The translations under genes were made by a program, and so were the position numbers. The notes beneath the pieces were generated by a model that searched no databases, had not been told where the DNA came from, and was given only the letters and a program-made list of their open reading frames with translations. Below, in pieces: positions 46,284 to 56,400 of a stretch of DNA of 64,000 nt. Every line of letters starts with the position of its first letter. Within the stretch, counting starts at the first letter, position 1. Origin of the DNA: Sclerodactyla briareus (lineage: Eukaryota; Echinodermata; Holothuroidea; Dendrochirotida; Sclerodactylidae); contig JAODTK010005656.1 of assembly GCA_026419785.1 (NCBI GenBank), positions 124,001 to 188,000 of the forward strand. Reading direction: 5' to 3'.

Positions 46284-46400
46284 GAATGCTACTTCCGTCG
46301 ATCGCTAACGACAGAGTCGATCAGCGCGATCACGTGACCGAATACATGAAGCATGCCTCGGTAGTCTGCATCCCAACAACTGAGGGCAGCACGCAGAGAA
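46284..46400 (+). CDS. Candidate internal exon (unrecognised protein)
   Basis: A 117-base segment lies between TTATAG and GTAAGT, so it is bounded by an AG acceptor and a strong donor. One frame stays open throughout, containing DRVDQRDHVTEYMKHASVV then CIPTTEGSTQR; the other two have stops. The segment is richer in GC and CG than its flanks, as an exon might be. The upstream polypyrimidine tract is poor. I recognise no domain. Because AG...GTAAGT pairs arise by chance several times in 64 kb, this is only a candidate. Confidence 0.25.
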
Positions 46401-46735
46401 GTAAGTTTATTTTATGTGTCAAACCATATTTGTTTGCTCTGGTTCGAATTCATTTTATCCCACACTGATTGAGTATACCAGTGCGGGGGACGTCAATTGT
46501 TAGGTCTCCAGAATCAAGCCAAGCTGCTGTTTGCATGGCAGAACAAGCAGTCTGACTTGTTTCTTCGTCAGGCTCAAGTGCAGATTGCGTTAAGAACCAG
46601 TCGATAGTTCGCATCTCAAAAAATACTACACCTATAGGACTTACGTTTGTCGCTTTTCGAATGAGCAGTATGGGTAGGACTAGTGGGCAGTGGACGTCAA
46701 ACGTCATTGAGCACGAAATTTACTCCACGAAACAT
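46401..46735. other. Candidate intron or intergenic sequence
   Basis: Continues open for 22 codons past the putative donor and then stops. An overlapping 85-codon minus frame (46450-46707) is unrecognised. No other signals. Confidence 0.35.
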
Positions 46736-46736
46736 G

Positions 46737-46867
46737 GATATATATATATTTGCTCGTTTTTACTGTTTCTATATATATATATATATTATATATATATTGC
46801 TCGTTTTTACTGTTTCTATATATATATATATAATATATATTATAATATATTAAATATATATATATAT

Positions 46868-46902
<35 letters not shown>

Positions 46903-46908
46903 GATATA
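46737..46908. repeat. AT dinucleotide microsatellite with an internal 47-bp duplication
   Basis: Long TATATA tract interrupted twice by TGCTCGTTTTTACTGTTTC, at 46751 and 46798. The second copy is the result of a 47-bp tandem duplication of unique core plus AT arm. Further TAATATA interruptions follow. Confidence 0.95.
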
Positions 46909-47029
46909 TTATGAATGAAGGAATGAAGGAGTATGAAGGAGAAAGAGAAGAAAAATGCGCGAAATTGCAGTGCACGATGTCATGCTGCTATATATATATA
47001 TTTTATGCCCAGTCAGATTTTACACAATG

Positions 47030-48300
47030 TGTCTCGGTGCAACTGCAGAACTATACAAGTAACCTCCACTCGTCGCCTTTTCCAATCTCAATTTCGCCCT
47101 GCACCTGTTACCGAAACAGCCCTGCTCAAAGTGCAGAATACCTGCTTTGCGCCTCTGACAATCGCCAGGGATCTGTACTGATCCTTCTAGACATGAGCGC
47201 ATCGTTTCATACCATCGATCACTCAATTCCAATGAGCGACTTTATACTAGAATATGGTATCGGTGGGGTCACTCTCGAGTATGCGTCCCCAGGCTCTGTC
47301 CCTTGGTGCTCATTTCGCACGTTCCTACATTATCCTAAGCGACATTGTCAGCTCCGCAATGCGAACCACCTGTTGTACGGCCGATAATACCCCGGATTAT
47401 GTTTTTCGAAGCCACAGATCGCCTGCCGATAATACAGCGGCTGGAGCGGTTTGTTTCCGATGTAATGAACTGGAACCTCTGCGAACATACTTCAAATGAA
47501 TGAGGCAAAACTCAAGTTGTTCACATCACCTCAAAATGTCGTACTTGTGATCGCTCTGCCATGCATTTCGCATCGGTTGAACCCCAATTCACACTGCTAA
47601 CGATGCGAAGGCAATTTTATGGTACCTGTCTTTGACATTAACTCAACCTTAAATCACATGTCCGTAAGTTGTGTCAATCTGGTTGGATCCGTCAGATCGC
47701 GGGAACTAAGGAATACATCGACCAAGCCCCGGCAGAGAAACTGGCCCATGACTACTTCGTTTTTTCTCATCTAGACTTTTCGGCAGTAGTTTACTTTCAG
47801 ACCTTCCGCTCACAGAACTGCCTAAGTCCAAAGTCCTGCATCCGAAATGCAGCTGCCTGGATAGTCACTAGAACCTCAGAGACAACATATCCAAACCCCT
47901 GTTCTGCCTGCTTCATAGGCTTTTTCTGTCAATTAAGCCATTCATTCAGATTCTTCTTACCCATGTATACATATTGGAAGGTAATCGTTCCTGAATACCT
48001 CTCTGACTTCAACCACCACTCATACTGTCTTTCTCGTACACTACGCATCTCTCCACGAAGTTTTTATACCAACTGTTGAACATACAGACACCAGCACCAA
48101 CGGTAGATAGCGATTTCCTGAATGACCGTCGGGAAGCTGTCAGCACCGATTCCTCCAAAAGGAAGCTGAAGGCACACCTCTAAGCGCCCACTTTCTGATT
48201 TCCCTTCCCTTCTGCAAAGCGCTTTGAAGGCTACACATAGAGCGCCATATGAACACCTCCTTATTATTATTATTATTATTATTCTTATTATCTTTATTTC
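47030..48300 (+). pseudogene. L2-like LINE, RT to 3' tail, decayed
   Basis: Plus-strand reading with frameshifts shows, in order, an ETALLKVQN block (about 47115-47145), LLCASDNRQGSVLILLDMSA with FHTIDHSI (about 47148-47230) and GVPQALSLGAHFA at about 47280-47310. Then come RLQRFVSDVMNW, CIRNAAAWIVTRTSETT at about 47839-47889, FRFFLPMYTYWKVIVPEYLSD at about 47950-48007, SRTLRISPRSF, and a KRKLKAHL block near 48160. This is the canonical order of the L2/CR1 group (LLDLSAAFDTIDH, GVPQGSVLGP, VQNAAARLVT, FKILLLVYKAL, RTLRS, FK..LKT.LF). The 3' UTR contains AAAGCGCTTTGAAGGC and AGAGCGCCATATGAA, like known L2 3' ends, and finishes in a (TTA)n tail at 48258-48300. The YADD region is degraded. Dead copy. 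Confidence 0.9.
48258..48300 (+). repeat. (TTA)n tail of the L2-like LINE
   Basis: About ten TTA units with a TTC and a TTT variant, directly after the LINE 3' UTR and directly before the 3' end of the oppositely oriented LINE. Confidence 0.85.
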
Positions 48301-48324
48301 TCACAACTTTAAATGTTGGAATGT

Positions 48325-49510
48325 ATGTACATATACAACACGCGTCCTCGGATCCTAAACCCCGGATTCTGGGAGTCCTGTACTCGTCTCAGTATGTGGC
48401 GGTTCCAAGGATGGCTTTTTTTTGGTCATTTGCCTGGTGTTCTGGCTTCCAGGTATCTTCTGAAGGTGTCCTTCCAGTCGGGGTTACAGCCCCCACCCCC
48501 ACTATACCACTGGATTACTTCAGCGCTGACAATCCCATAGTCGCTGTATCGCCAGTCTCAGTCTGATATTTTTCGATCTTATCTTTCTCTCTGCTTCTGA
48601 TGTTGTGATCTGTCGGTATTGCGACATCTATGATCTTGGCCTCTCCCTGCTTTTATCATGACCACGAGATCGGTCTTCTCGCTGTGATTGACCTGTCCGT
48701 TCGCAGCTCAAAGTCTACAGGATCTTGACTTCATCATTCTCTGTTACGCCTCAGGGTGTGCCAACCATGGCTTTCTGGGACACTACTCATAGTGCTTGCA
48801 GATCCCCCAATGTATGGCGTCTGCAACATTATTATGGTCTGCCAGGTACTCCCGTCCGCCATCGTCTGCATCTTCTACCAGGTGGTTCACAGTTTCATCC
48901 TGAGCACCACCATTCTGCACTTGCTGTCGGTTGTGTTGTGGAGGATCCAGGCTCTGTGGCATTTGGTATTCAGGGCCTGGTCTTATGCAGCTGTTATCAG
49001 TGCTTTCCGTTTCTTTCTTAGCCCGGCATTGGATAACCATTTAATTGCCGTTCTTATCTTGGCTTGTGAACTTGCCTCTATCTGTTGAGGGTACTGACCA
49101 TGGAGTGTTTTTCCTTCCAAGGCATTCTGGTATTCTCACGGAGCCATTGTGTTTCCACTCTTTTTTCCCCCGTTTGTGTCAGTGGTCCCAATTACACTCC
49201 ATGCCACCTCTAGTAGTGGTTCCTCCGACTTTTTTTTCTGGCGATGTCTTCGCCAGTCCGCATTTTCCTCAACTGTTTACTGTACCCTCCACTTGCTTGA
49301 GGCCTCTTCCTCCTTGTCGTCGTGGGAGGTAGCCGGCGGTGGACAGCTGCTCGGGGGTGCAGTCCACCGTTGATGGTCAGGAGTTTCCTGTTTTTTTTTT
49401 CGGTCGAGCTCCCTCAGCTCTGCTTTCGTCCAGTCTTTACCCCTGCTGTGTAGGTGATTCACGGGCATGGCGTATGTTTGAGGGCCTGTACCTTGTTGCT
49501 GCCGTTCAGT
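48325..49510 (-). pseudogene. Second LINE (R2/jockey-annotated type), C-terminal half, decayed
   Basis: On the minus strand, from about 49470 downward, the translation gives KDWTKAELRELDRK, then YQNALEGKTLHGQYPQQIEA. Next come KWLSNAGLRKKRKALITAA, a stop and DQALNTKCHRAWIL (about 48935-49125). Then follow DETVNHLVEDADD with GGREYLADHNNVADAIHWGI (about 48795-48895), NDEVKIL.DFELRTDRSITA near 48690, KIIDVAIPTDHNIRSREKDK then IEKYQ near 48565-48650, and GVGAVTP, LEGHLQKIPGS, KKAILGTA and LRRVQDS near 48375-48510. This is the C-terminal order of a LINE lineage common in cnidarians and other invertebrates, with a CxxC...H...C-type motif expected between DSKCRM and ETVNHL (only partly kept). The frame changes at least five times and stops are frequent. 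The RT catalytic core is not included. Confidence 0.85.
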
Positions 49511-49535
49511 CTGGTCTTTGAGAATTTTCCTGACC

Positions 49536-49584
<49 letters not shown>

Positions 49585-49586
49585 GA
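49536..49586. repeat. (TTA)n microsatellite at the 5' side of the minus-strand LINE
   Basis: About 16 perfect TTA units, on the opposite side of the minus-strand LINE from the TTA tail at 48258-48300. See the finding on nested insertion. Confidence 0.95.
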
Positions 49587-49589
49587 GTG

Positions 49590-50940
49590 ATGTTATAGTA
49601 CATTAAGGTGCAGCCAAAAGGCATTGCTTTGTTCCGTGTGCCTGTGAGGATTCGCATCTGCAAGAGGTGCGGTAGCCAGGGGTGACTCTTGAAGGGGCCT
49701 TGAATACCGCCTGATTCTCTGTGCGGGGCAATATATAATACAAAGGAAGAATTAAAAGTAAGGTCATTTCCTCGAAAACAAGCAATTTAAATGAGATGCG
49801 TAATCCTCATTTGAATGAGATTACGCTGCGTAATCTCAAATACATGTATAAGTATATTGCCATAGGTGTATAGGTGATAACAGCTTTCTATCACATCCCG
49901 CGTTGTTAAAGGGGGTCTAATAATATATGTTTCCAGCTTTCAAGGTTCTATGGATCCGGGGACGACCCCAGACGACCTTCCTTAAATAACAATGTGATTC
50001 AATTACGATCGTGTCAAATGAGGGGGGCTCTGATTGACAAAGTGCATTGTACGCATTTCGTCATCGTTGAAGAACAGCGTTTGGCGACGAAATTCGAATA
50101 CTGTGGTATCCGTGGACATGTTTATTTATTCTGTTGTTGGTTCGCCAGTTATCTCTAGAATACAGGGAATGTAATTGTGTGCTGATAAAACTCATATCAT
50201 CGGTCCTATTCGCTGTGGTTGTATACAACATAGTTCCATTCAAGGTTTCCAGGTTCATACTGATAGGTTTATCAAGTGATCAGATGATTTTCCTTCTTCA
50301 TACAGACTTATGCTCTATGATTGAAGTAATTAACATGCATCGACAATGTCTATTATTTATTTCGTGCAACAATTAATTGTTGAATGTAAAGAAGATCGAC
50401 TGACACCCTGATTGATAGCACTTACTTTGGGATTCAAAAATGTGCCTCCGACTCGTGTTTGGGTCTGGTGGTGACTATTGGAATATATACCTACCTACCT
50501 ACCTACCTAGTACCTATCATATACCTAACCTACATACTATTATCCATCTATATGTCTATATAGTGTTGGACAATTGCCTTTTTGGTCCTCCGAAATTCCT
50601 TCTTCTGATGATGTTGGCCAAACTTTGGACACAATGTTGGGACCCCGCGTTCACAATGAGTAAGCGCTCGTTCATCACCCACCACAATCCACTTACATGA
50701 CCTGTGGGTTCAACGGATTTCTGTTCAAGGTGATTACGAGTGCGTGATGCGTGCTGACGCGCCCGTCATCAGGCAGGCGATCGGATCGAAGGAGGTGTAT
50801 TTTATACTTGCGTACGGTCTGACTGCTTCCATATGTTTTGGATTGCATGGAGACCATTCTGCGCGAATGTGGTTAGCAGGTGCATGCATGTCCGAAAAAA
50901 CGTATCAGTTCTTACAGTAATGGATCCCAGTGTTTTAACT
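49590..50940. other. No recognisable gene; near-palindrome and CCTA microsatellite
   Basis: GAGATTACGC, T, GCGTAATCTC forms a perfect 10-bp-arm near-palindrome at 49817-49837. A short ACCT microsatellite lies at about 50490-50509. Frames are short and not recognised; the left part (50833 on) of the next element's ORF is not alignable. Confidence 0.5.
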
Positions 50941-50949
50941 CTTCTTGCC

Positions 50950-51640
50950 GTGATAAGCGTGGCTGAATTTCCTACATTTCAACAGAACCGTTGTACAGTG
51001 GAAGTAAAGATGAACCCAATCATTATGGTGGTGGAACGTATCAACGTATTTCACCCACTCCTCAAGTTCACAGCGAAAATTTCTGATACTGAAGTTACCT
51101 TCCTCGATCTAACGATTTCAAGGGATACAATATCTGTCATAACCCTTCTGGATACAAATCTAACCCAGACACGGAAAACTACCAATGCTTAGATCGAACT
51201 CGGCTCACTCCCCGAGCCAACCTTCAATGGCTTGATTAAAGGTGAAGTCCTAGGTAATACACGCCCTATGCCACAACGGGAGACTATACATCGAGAAAAA
51301 GCTCCTCACCTACTCGAAAGGAGAGGTGGTCCAAATGCTATCAAGTTAGGATTGCGAACAATTGCGAAGCCTGCACAAACGCACGGGAGTAACGAACTAC
51401 ATTGGTGCCCACACTGGCATACACCACCCCATATTGAAACCGGGACCCTGAAGGACCTCACTAAGCATTTGATTTTATAACAGTTCACCCAGAACTTTCC
51501 CAACATGTTCCTAAAACCCCATAATTGCCTACAAATAGCACAAAATCTTCAGAGATTTACTAGTTAAATCCATATTACCACGTGGGCCCACACATAAGGA
51601 ACAGAGAGTGAAGACGATACTCTTCTCGCTGAGTTGATCG
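50950..51640 (+). pseudogene. Penelope-like (PLE) reverse transcriptase fragment, decayed
   Basis: In the frame 50833-51192, the segment NVFHPLLKFTAKISDTEVTF followed by LDLTI matches the palm/thumb block of Penelope-like RTs (typical FHPTIKFT.EIS...TFLD). Immediately downstream, FNGLIKGEVL (about 51220-51250) fits the FKGFIKGEALRL block. A third block, KPIIAYK then FRDLLVKSILP and HKEQ, at about 51512-51605 fits the IAYRRNKNLRDLLV.AKL block, with a frameshift between. The order and spacing are right for a PLE. No GIY-YIG endonuclease segment can be seen, and stops interrupt the frame, so this is a broken remnant. The upstream catalytic YADD is not identified. Confidence 0.7.
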
Positions 51641-51644
51641 CAGC

Positions 51645-52440
51645 ACTATAAAACACTAAAAACAACACTCCAGGTTGTATCAAAAAGATACCCCGCCACA
51701 ATCGGCGTACCACTGATGAAGCCCCAAAATACTAACTAGGCGGAACTATTGAACAAATTTAACCGAATACGGCAGAGAATCCGTCGAAAAATTAAATAGG
51801 TTGTGAAAGTTAACTGTAATTCTGTAAATCATGAAGGAAAACTGCTGAAACTATCGTCATTCGAGCTACAACCCATCGCATATCAACTACAACACAAATT
51901 ATGTGTACTAGTACCGCGAAATTCCCCGCCACTGCGTTGCAATTTGGTATTGTAAACAAACGCCATACGAGGCCACGTTAGTCTGGTAACCGAGTGATCC
52001 TTGATCACGTGTTTGCCTTCCCATGCCTTTTTGATGACGGGTTTATGACGCGAGGTGGATCTGATGATTCGACGGGCCCCGTGATCTTGACTCACGGGAG
52101 CGCATCTTGATGACGCTTCTGTTCACTGCCTTTTTGATGACGAAGTTGATCCCATCCTTGCGTTATCTGATTGACGCGTGCGACTCATATGTGAACGCAG
52201 TCTAAGTTTGTGAAGAAAGGTCAATGGTCTTAAGGGGCAATGGGGCAATATGGCCATTAGGTGTAATATTTTCAAATGTCTCTCTCCGGCTCGAAGTACA
52301 TTAGATTTTAATTGACGCTGTGTCATAATGTCCTTGTGTGGTGCTCTTTTCAGCATGTTCAACAAATTTTGGATGCGCACATCATATATGCCGTTAGAGG
52401 TAAAACAGTAACATCTGTTTGAAAAGAAACATTATGAACC
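51645..52440. other. No recognisable gene; TGACG-rich patch
   Basis: Between 51990 and 52180 the motif TGA(T/C)G or TGACG recurs about eight times (for example TTGATGACGGG, TATGACGCG, CTTGATGACGC, TTTTGATGACGAAG, TGATTGACGCG) and CG is frequent. No gene is recognised beside it. Confidence 0.4.
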
Positions 52441-52451
52441 CCCAGACAGTC

Positions 52452-52735
52452 ATTCTTTGATGGATGTTGACCAAACTTTCTTGCACCCAATGTTCATTGA
52501 CCTTTGGCACATCTGATCAAGTGAAGGTCAGGGTAATTAAAGGGGCACAGTAGGCTAAGTGTGAAATTAACCTTCTTCTCTCTCATTGATCTTCTTTGAT
52601 GGATGTTGACCAACCTGAGTAACTTTGTTTGTTGACCGCTAAAACATCTTTCATCCATAGATCAAGGTCAAAGATCATTAAAATGGCATTAGGCCATTGT
52701 TTGAAACCGCCTCTTCGGCCTGATGATATTGAACT
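52452..52735. repeat. Two tandem ~140-bp units
   Basis: Units start at about 52452 and 52592 with TTCTTTGATGGATGTTGACCAA. Both continue through a TTGACC, ATC..TCAAGGTCA and ATTAAA.GGCA series. The unit order resembles the AGGTCAAA repeat at 1580-1900. Confidence 0.75.
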
Positions 52736-53021
52736 TTAACACATATTGTATTCGGACTTGGTACATGTGTCCGTTTGAGCTAATTATTGGTGGTCTAGTT
52801 GGTGTTCCCACTGTCGAAGCCTCTTACTCAAAATGATAACATTATGATATTAAAAGTTGCTAAAAGCGCTGGTGGCATCAATCACCTAAGACATACCGTA
52901 CCGCTTTTGCTTTTTAAATAACCCACATCCACTCCATTTTCCTTTTTTCAATGTTCTCGAGTAGTTTAACAATAAATTTATGAATCACGCTAATCACAAA
53001 ATTGCGAGCAATCTACCTTAA

Positions 53022-53475
53022 GAAAGATTGGATTAGATTAGATTTTTATTCACTGCACAATAATACGAACAGGCCGTGCAACGATAAGAAAAATATTCAG
53101 AAATACAGCACACTACTACAAAACGAAATACTAAATCTATGAGAAAAAATGCAGCCTACAGAGAGCATACCACACAACTCTAATATTCCCTGCAGAATGG
53201 ATTCACTTTGCCTGAAGAATCTACATCCACGGAACCAACCCCCAACGCACTAATCATAATCGACAGGAACATCCGACGCCTACTATACCATACCACATTC
53301 CATATATGTAGTTCACATTCCTGTGACAGGGTGAGATTTTTGTTTTTTTTAAACAGAGTATCCAGGTTTGGAAAATCTAGATTACAAATGCCAATCAATG
53401 AGTAAATGACAGCACGAAGAACCACGCCGACACCAATGAATCTCACCGGGTTCCAGACTATCGACTCATTCAATC
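53022..53475 (-). repeat. Probable LINE/SINE 3' end with (TAATC)n tail
   Basis: Read minus, the segment ends GTGCAGTGAATAAAAATC followed by TAATCTAATCC, the form of a non-LTR retroelement 3' terminus with a short repeat tail. The 97-codon minus frame inside it (53180-53473) has no RT motif. The AATC-type tail resembles the AAATC tail of the SINE at 22134 and 30428, so it might belong to the partner LINE, but this is speculative. Confidence 0.35.
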
Positions 53476-53479
53476 AGTC

Positions 53480-56400
53480 ATTTAACAATTAATTATGGGA
53501 AGAGGTTCGCATACACGTTGGCAATATATCCTTTCAAAATCAGACACACCTATACTGGCTGAATTAATCCATAAAGGTAAGGATAAATTAGGTAATTGTT
53601 CCTCTATGGTACACACGTTTTTTCTAATAATCAGTATATTTTGGTCTCATCAAAATAATACACCCGTCCAGTTTTGGCGAAAGTAATGTTGCCATAAATC
53701 TTGGCATATCTAATGGACGGATGCGGCCCGTACCTGCCCGCATGATACCTTCATTTACTGTTAGGTATATACATTTCACTGAAACGAGTGGTTTCAGTAA
53801 ACTTCCACTTCCGTACTATCGTTTGAATCCCAAAATGATAACCCCGTTTTTTTTTTCGGTTCGTAACGCTGAACTCCACTTTTCGGGTCGGAAGTTTTTT
53901 CCAAATATTTGACTTCTGTATCTTCATTTTACTGTCCCTGTAGTGGCTGGTTGTTCATTGTTTGTTGATTGTTTGTTTTTGTTTTTTTGTGTGTTCTGGG
54001 GGCTCGGAGAGGTAGTGGTGTCGGTATTTGCAAGTTTTTATTCATGTTGCATTAATTTTCTTCGCCAGGGTCACATGCGCTGAACTCCAGGGAACTTCTC
54101 CGTGACCCACTTTTAGTTCACGACTGTCACTATTTTCACATTTTTCAACATATACGTAATGTCACTCTCATGGCTAACTAAATGGTTCTTGTAGCGGGCT
54201 GAACCCAATCAGTCGCACGGCCGTATCGATATGCAGGCCAGCGTAATGGAAATGCGAAAAACGGCGTCATGTATCCGTTAATGATCGAAGTTATAATGAT
54301 GGAGAAGATGAGAGGGGGGGGGTTTTTTTGTGATGGAAATAAATTGTTTAAGCTGATGATGATGAACAATTGTGTATTGATTGAGACTGAGGGTGATAAC
54401 AAGGTGGCTCTTGTTTAGTAATTACTAGGTGACACGAATCTGGAGATATGGAAAGAACAAATTGTCACGATGGTTTATGTGGCGGCAGCTTATGATCGAT
54501 GTGCAAATCGTGAATCTAAACCATTACTGAGTGTTGGTAAACGGTTGTGTGAAGATAAATATTGAGGTGGAGGTTGACATTGTGTAACCCCATGCAACGT
54601 GACGATCAGTAGTTAAATGTGACGTCCAACTACATTCGACGACAAGTGGCATGTGTTAACAAATATTACGCAACGACAAATCATGAGAAGGCAGCTACCT
54701 TTGTATTTGCTCAAAGACGCATAACAGCGCCTCAGCGCATACTGGGGATACTCTTTAATAAAGCGGGTCCGATTTCCTGGTTCGCCTCGCGCCCTTCACT
54801 GTTTCAGGTGGTCACGCGGGACCCGTGCGGGTTTCCACAGGGGTCATTCCGCGCGGCGCTCGGTGGGACCTCCCAGTTCTAAATGAATGATTCTTCGGCA
54901 ATGTACTGTTGAGTATTGACCTCCGCATGGGTGAGGGGCACATGCCCGCGGATACTAGTAACGCGCCGCGAAATGAATACGAGTCGAGGCAGTGGATATA
55001 GTTCATACACGCATGCTCATCAGTCACCAGACCGCCACAGTGAACAGATTTAGCCACATTTGTGCGGGGTTTTTATTCCTGCCAGGGCGTGAGGATTCCT
55101 GCAATCCACATAGACTTTGTGTGTGTGGGCTCGCCGCGCGTGCGTGACGCCCTGGCCTGCAAACACGACAAGCGTAAGCATGGCTCAGATACCTATGCAG
55201 CGGAACGCCCCATATGGGCAGGTATCGAATTTCTCTTCCCCCTTGTGTTCAAGGTGAATGCGACAAACAAGTCGATGTTCATGTATTGAGTGGGCAGCAC
55301 TGGAAAGCAAAATAATAAAATATCAAGATCTTTTTTTTAAATCTTGAAAACCCGTCTTGCTGGAATTGATGAGGAGTGCTAAATGGCAATCCAGTCAATA
55401 TGGCATCGAATAGTTGGTCCTCATTCATGATGAGCGCGGCTACGAGTCATTTCACTGGAAAGGGCTCGTGAACATGGCGAGAGGAAAAAACAAAGGAACC
55501 CTATTGCTCCCATACTTGGGGTATGTCACCCTCAACTTTCAAGTGTTTTTGATTCCCACTTTTGTTTTGCAACATCCGGAACGGTTCCATTCTCACTGCT
55601 CTCGACTCCTAACGTTCACAGCTATGGGCTGTGTCGATGATACTCATTAGGGCTAGTACAACGAAGTAAATCACGAAGTGTTAGAATCAGCGAACATACA
55701 CAACCTTTGTCAATATCGTATCGTTCTAGAAACCAGGCAAGGATCACGAACGTTGCGTTATGGATTCATAGCACCCGGTTCTGTTTGTCCACCAGCTCAC
55801 TGGCAAGGAAAACGACAAACCACGTGCCTCACATACTAATAACACAGCGAAAATTTCCAATTATTATTATTTTTTCTTCAAGAATTGGCATGAAGCGCCC
55901 CTTATAAATAAACTGGGTACGCTCCTTGTCACGGCAATAAAGTGTGCAGAGAATACCCTTTAGAAGATTTTTTTTTTCTTTTTTATTTAGTCTTCACTTT
56001 GTTAAAAGGCCTGTAGACCAAGCTACAGCGCCTAATTGGTGTTTGTACCAGCAGTGGATGCTGATTTGGACATCAACATCAAGCCTGATTATATCTGTTT
56101 TGCGTCAATTGACATAGCTCGTAAAATCACAACAATGAACCAGTCGCAACGTGTGCCGATAAAACATGACAGAACTGAAAAAAACAAAAAACACAGGATT
56201 CCTCAAGTCAGCGAAGGGCATACGCTTAGCAAACGCTTACAACGCTTTTCATTTTTTTCACTGGTCATGAAGGTGGCTCATACAAATCAGAATTCCTATT
56301 TCCCAAACACGTGGAGTCACTCACTGACGTTCACCATCACGTATTGGAAAATACTCAAGTCATAATCGGACGCCTTCTTAGCTATAGCAATCCATCACAA

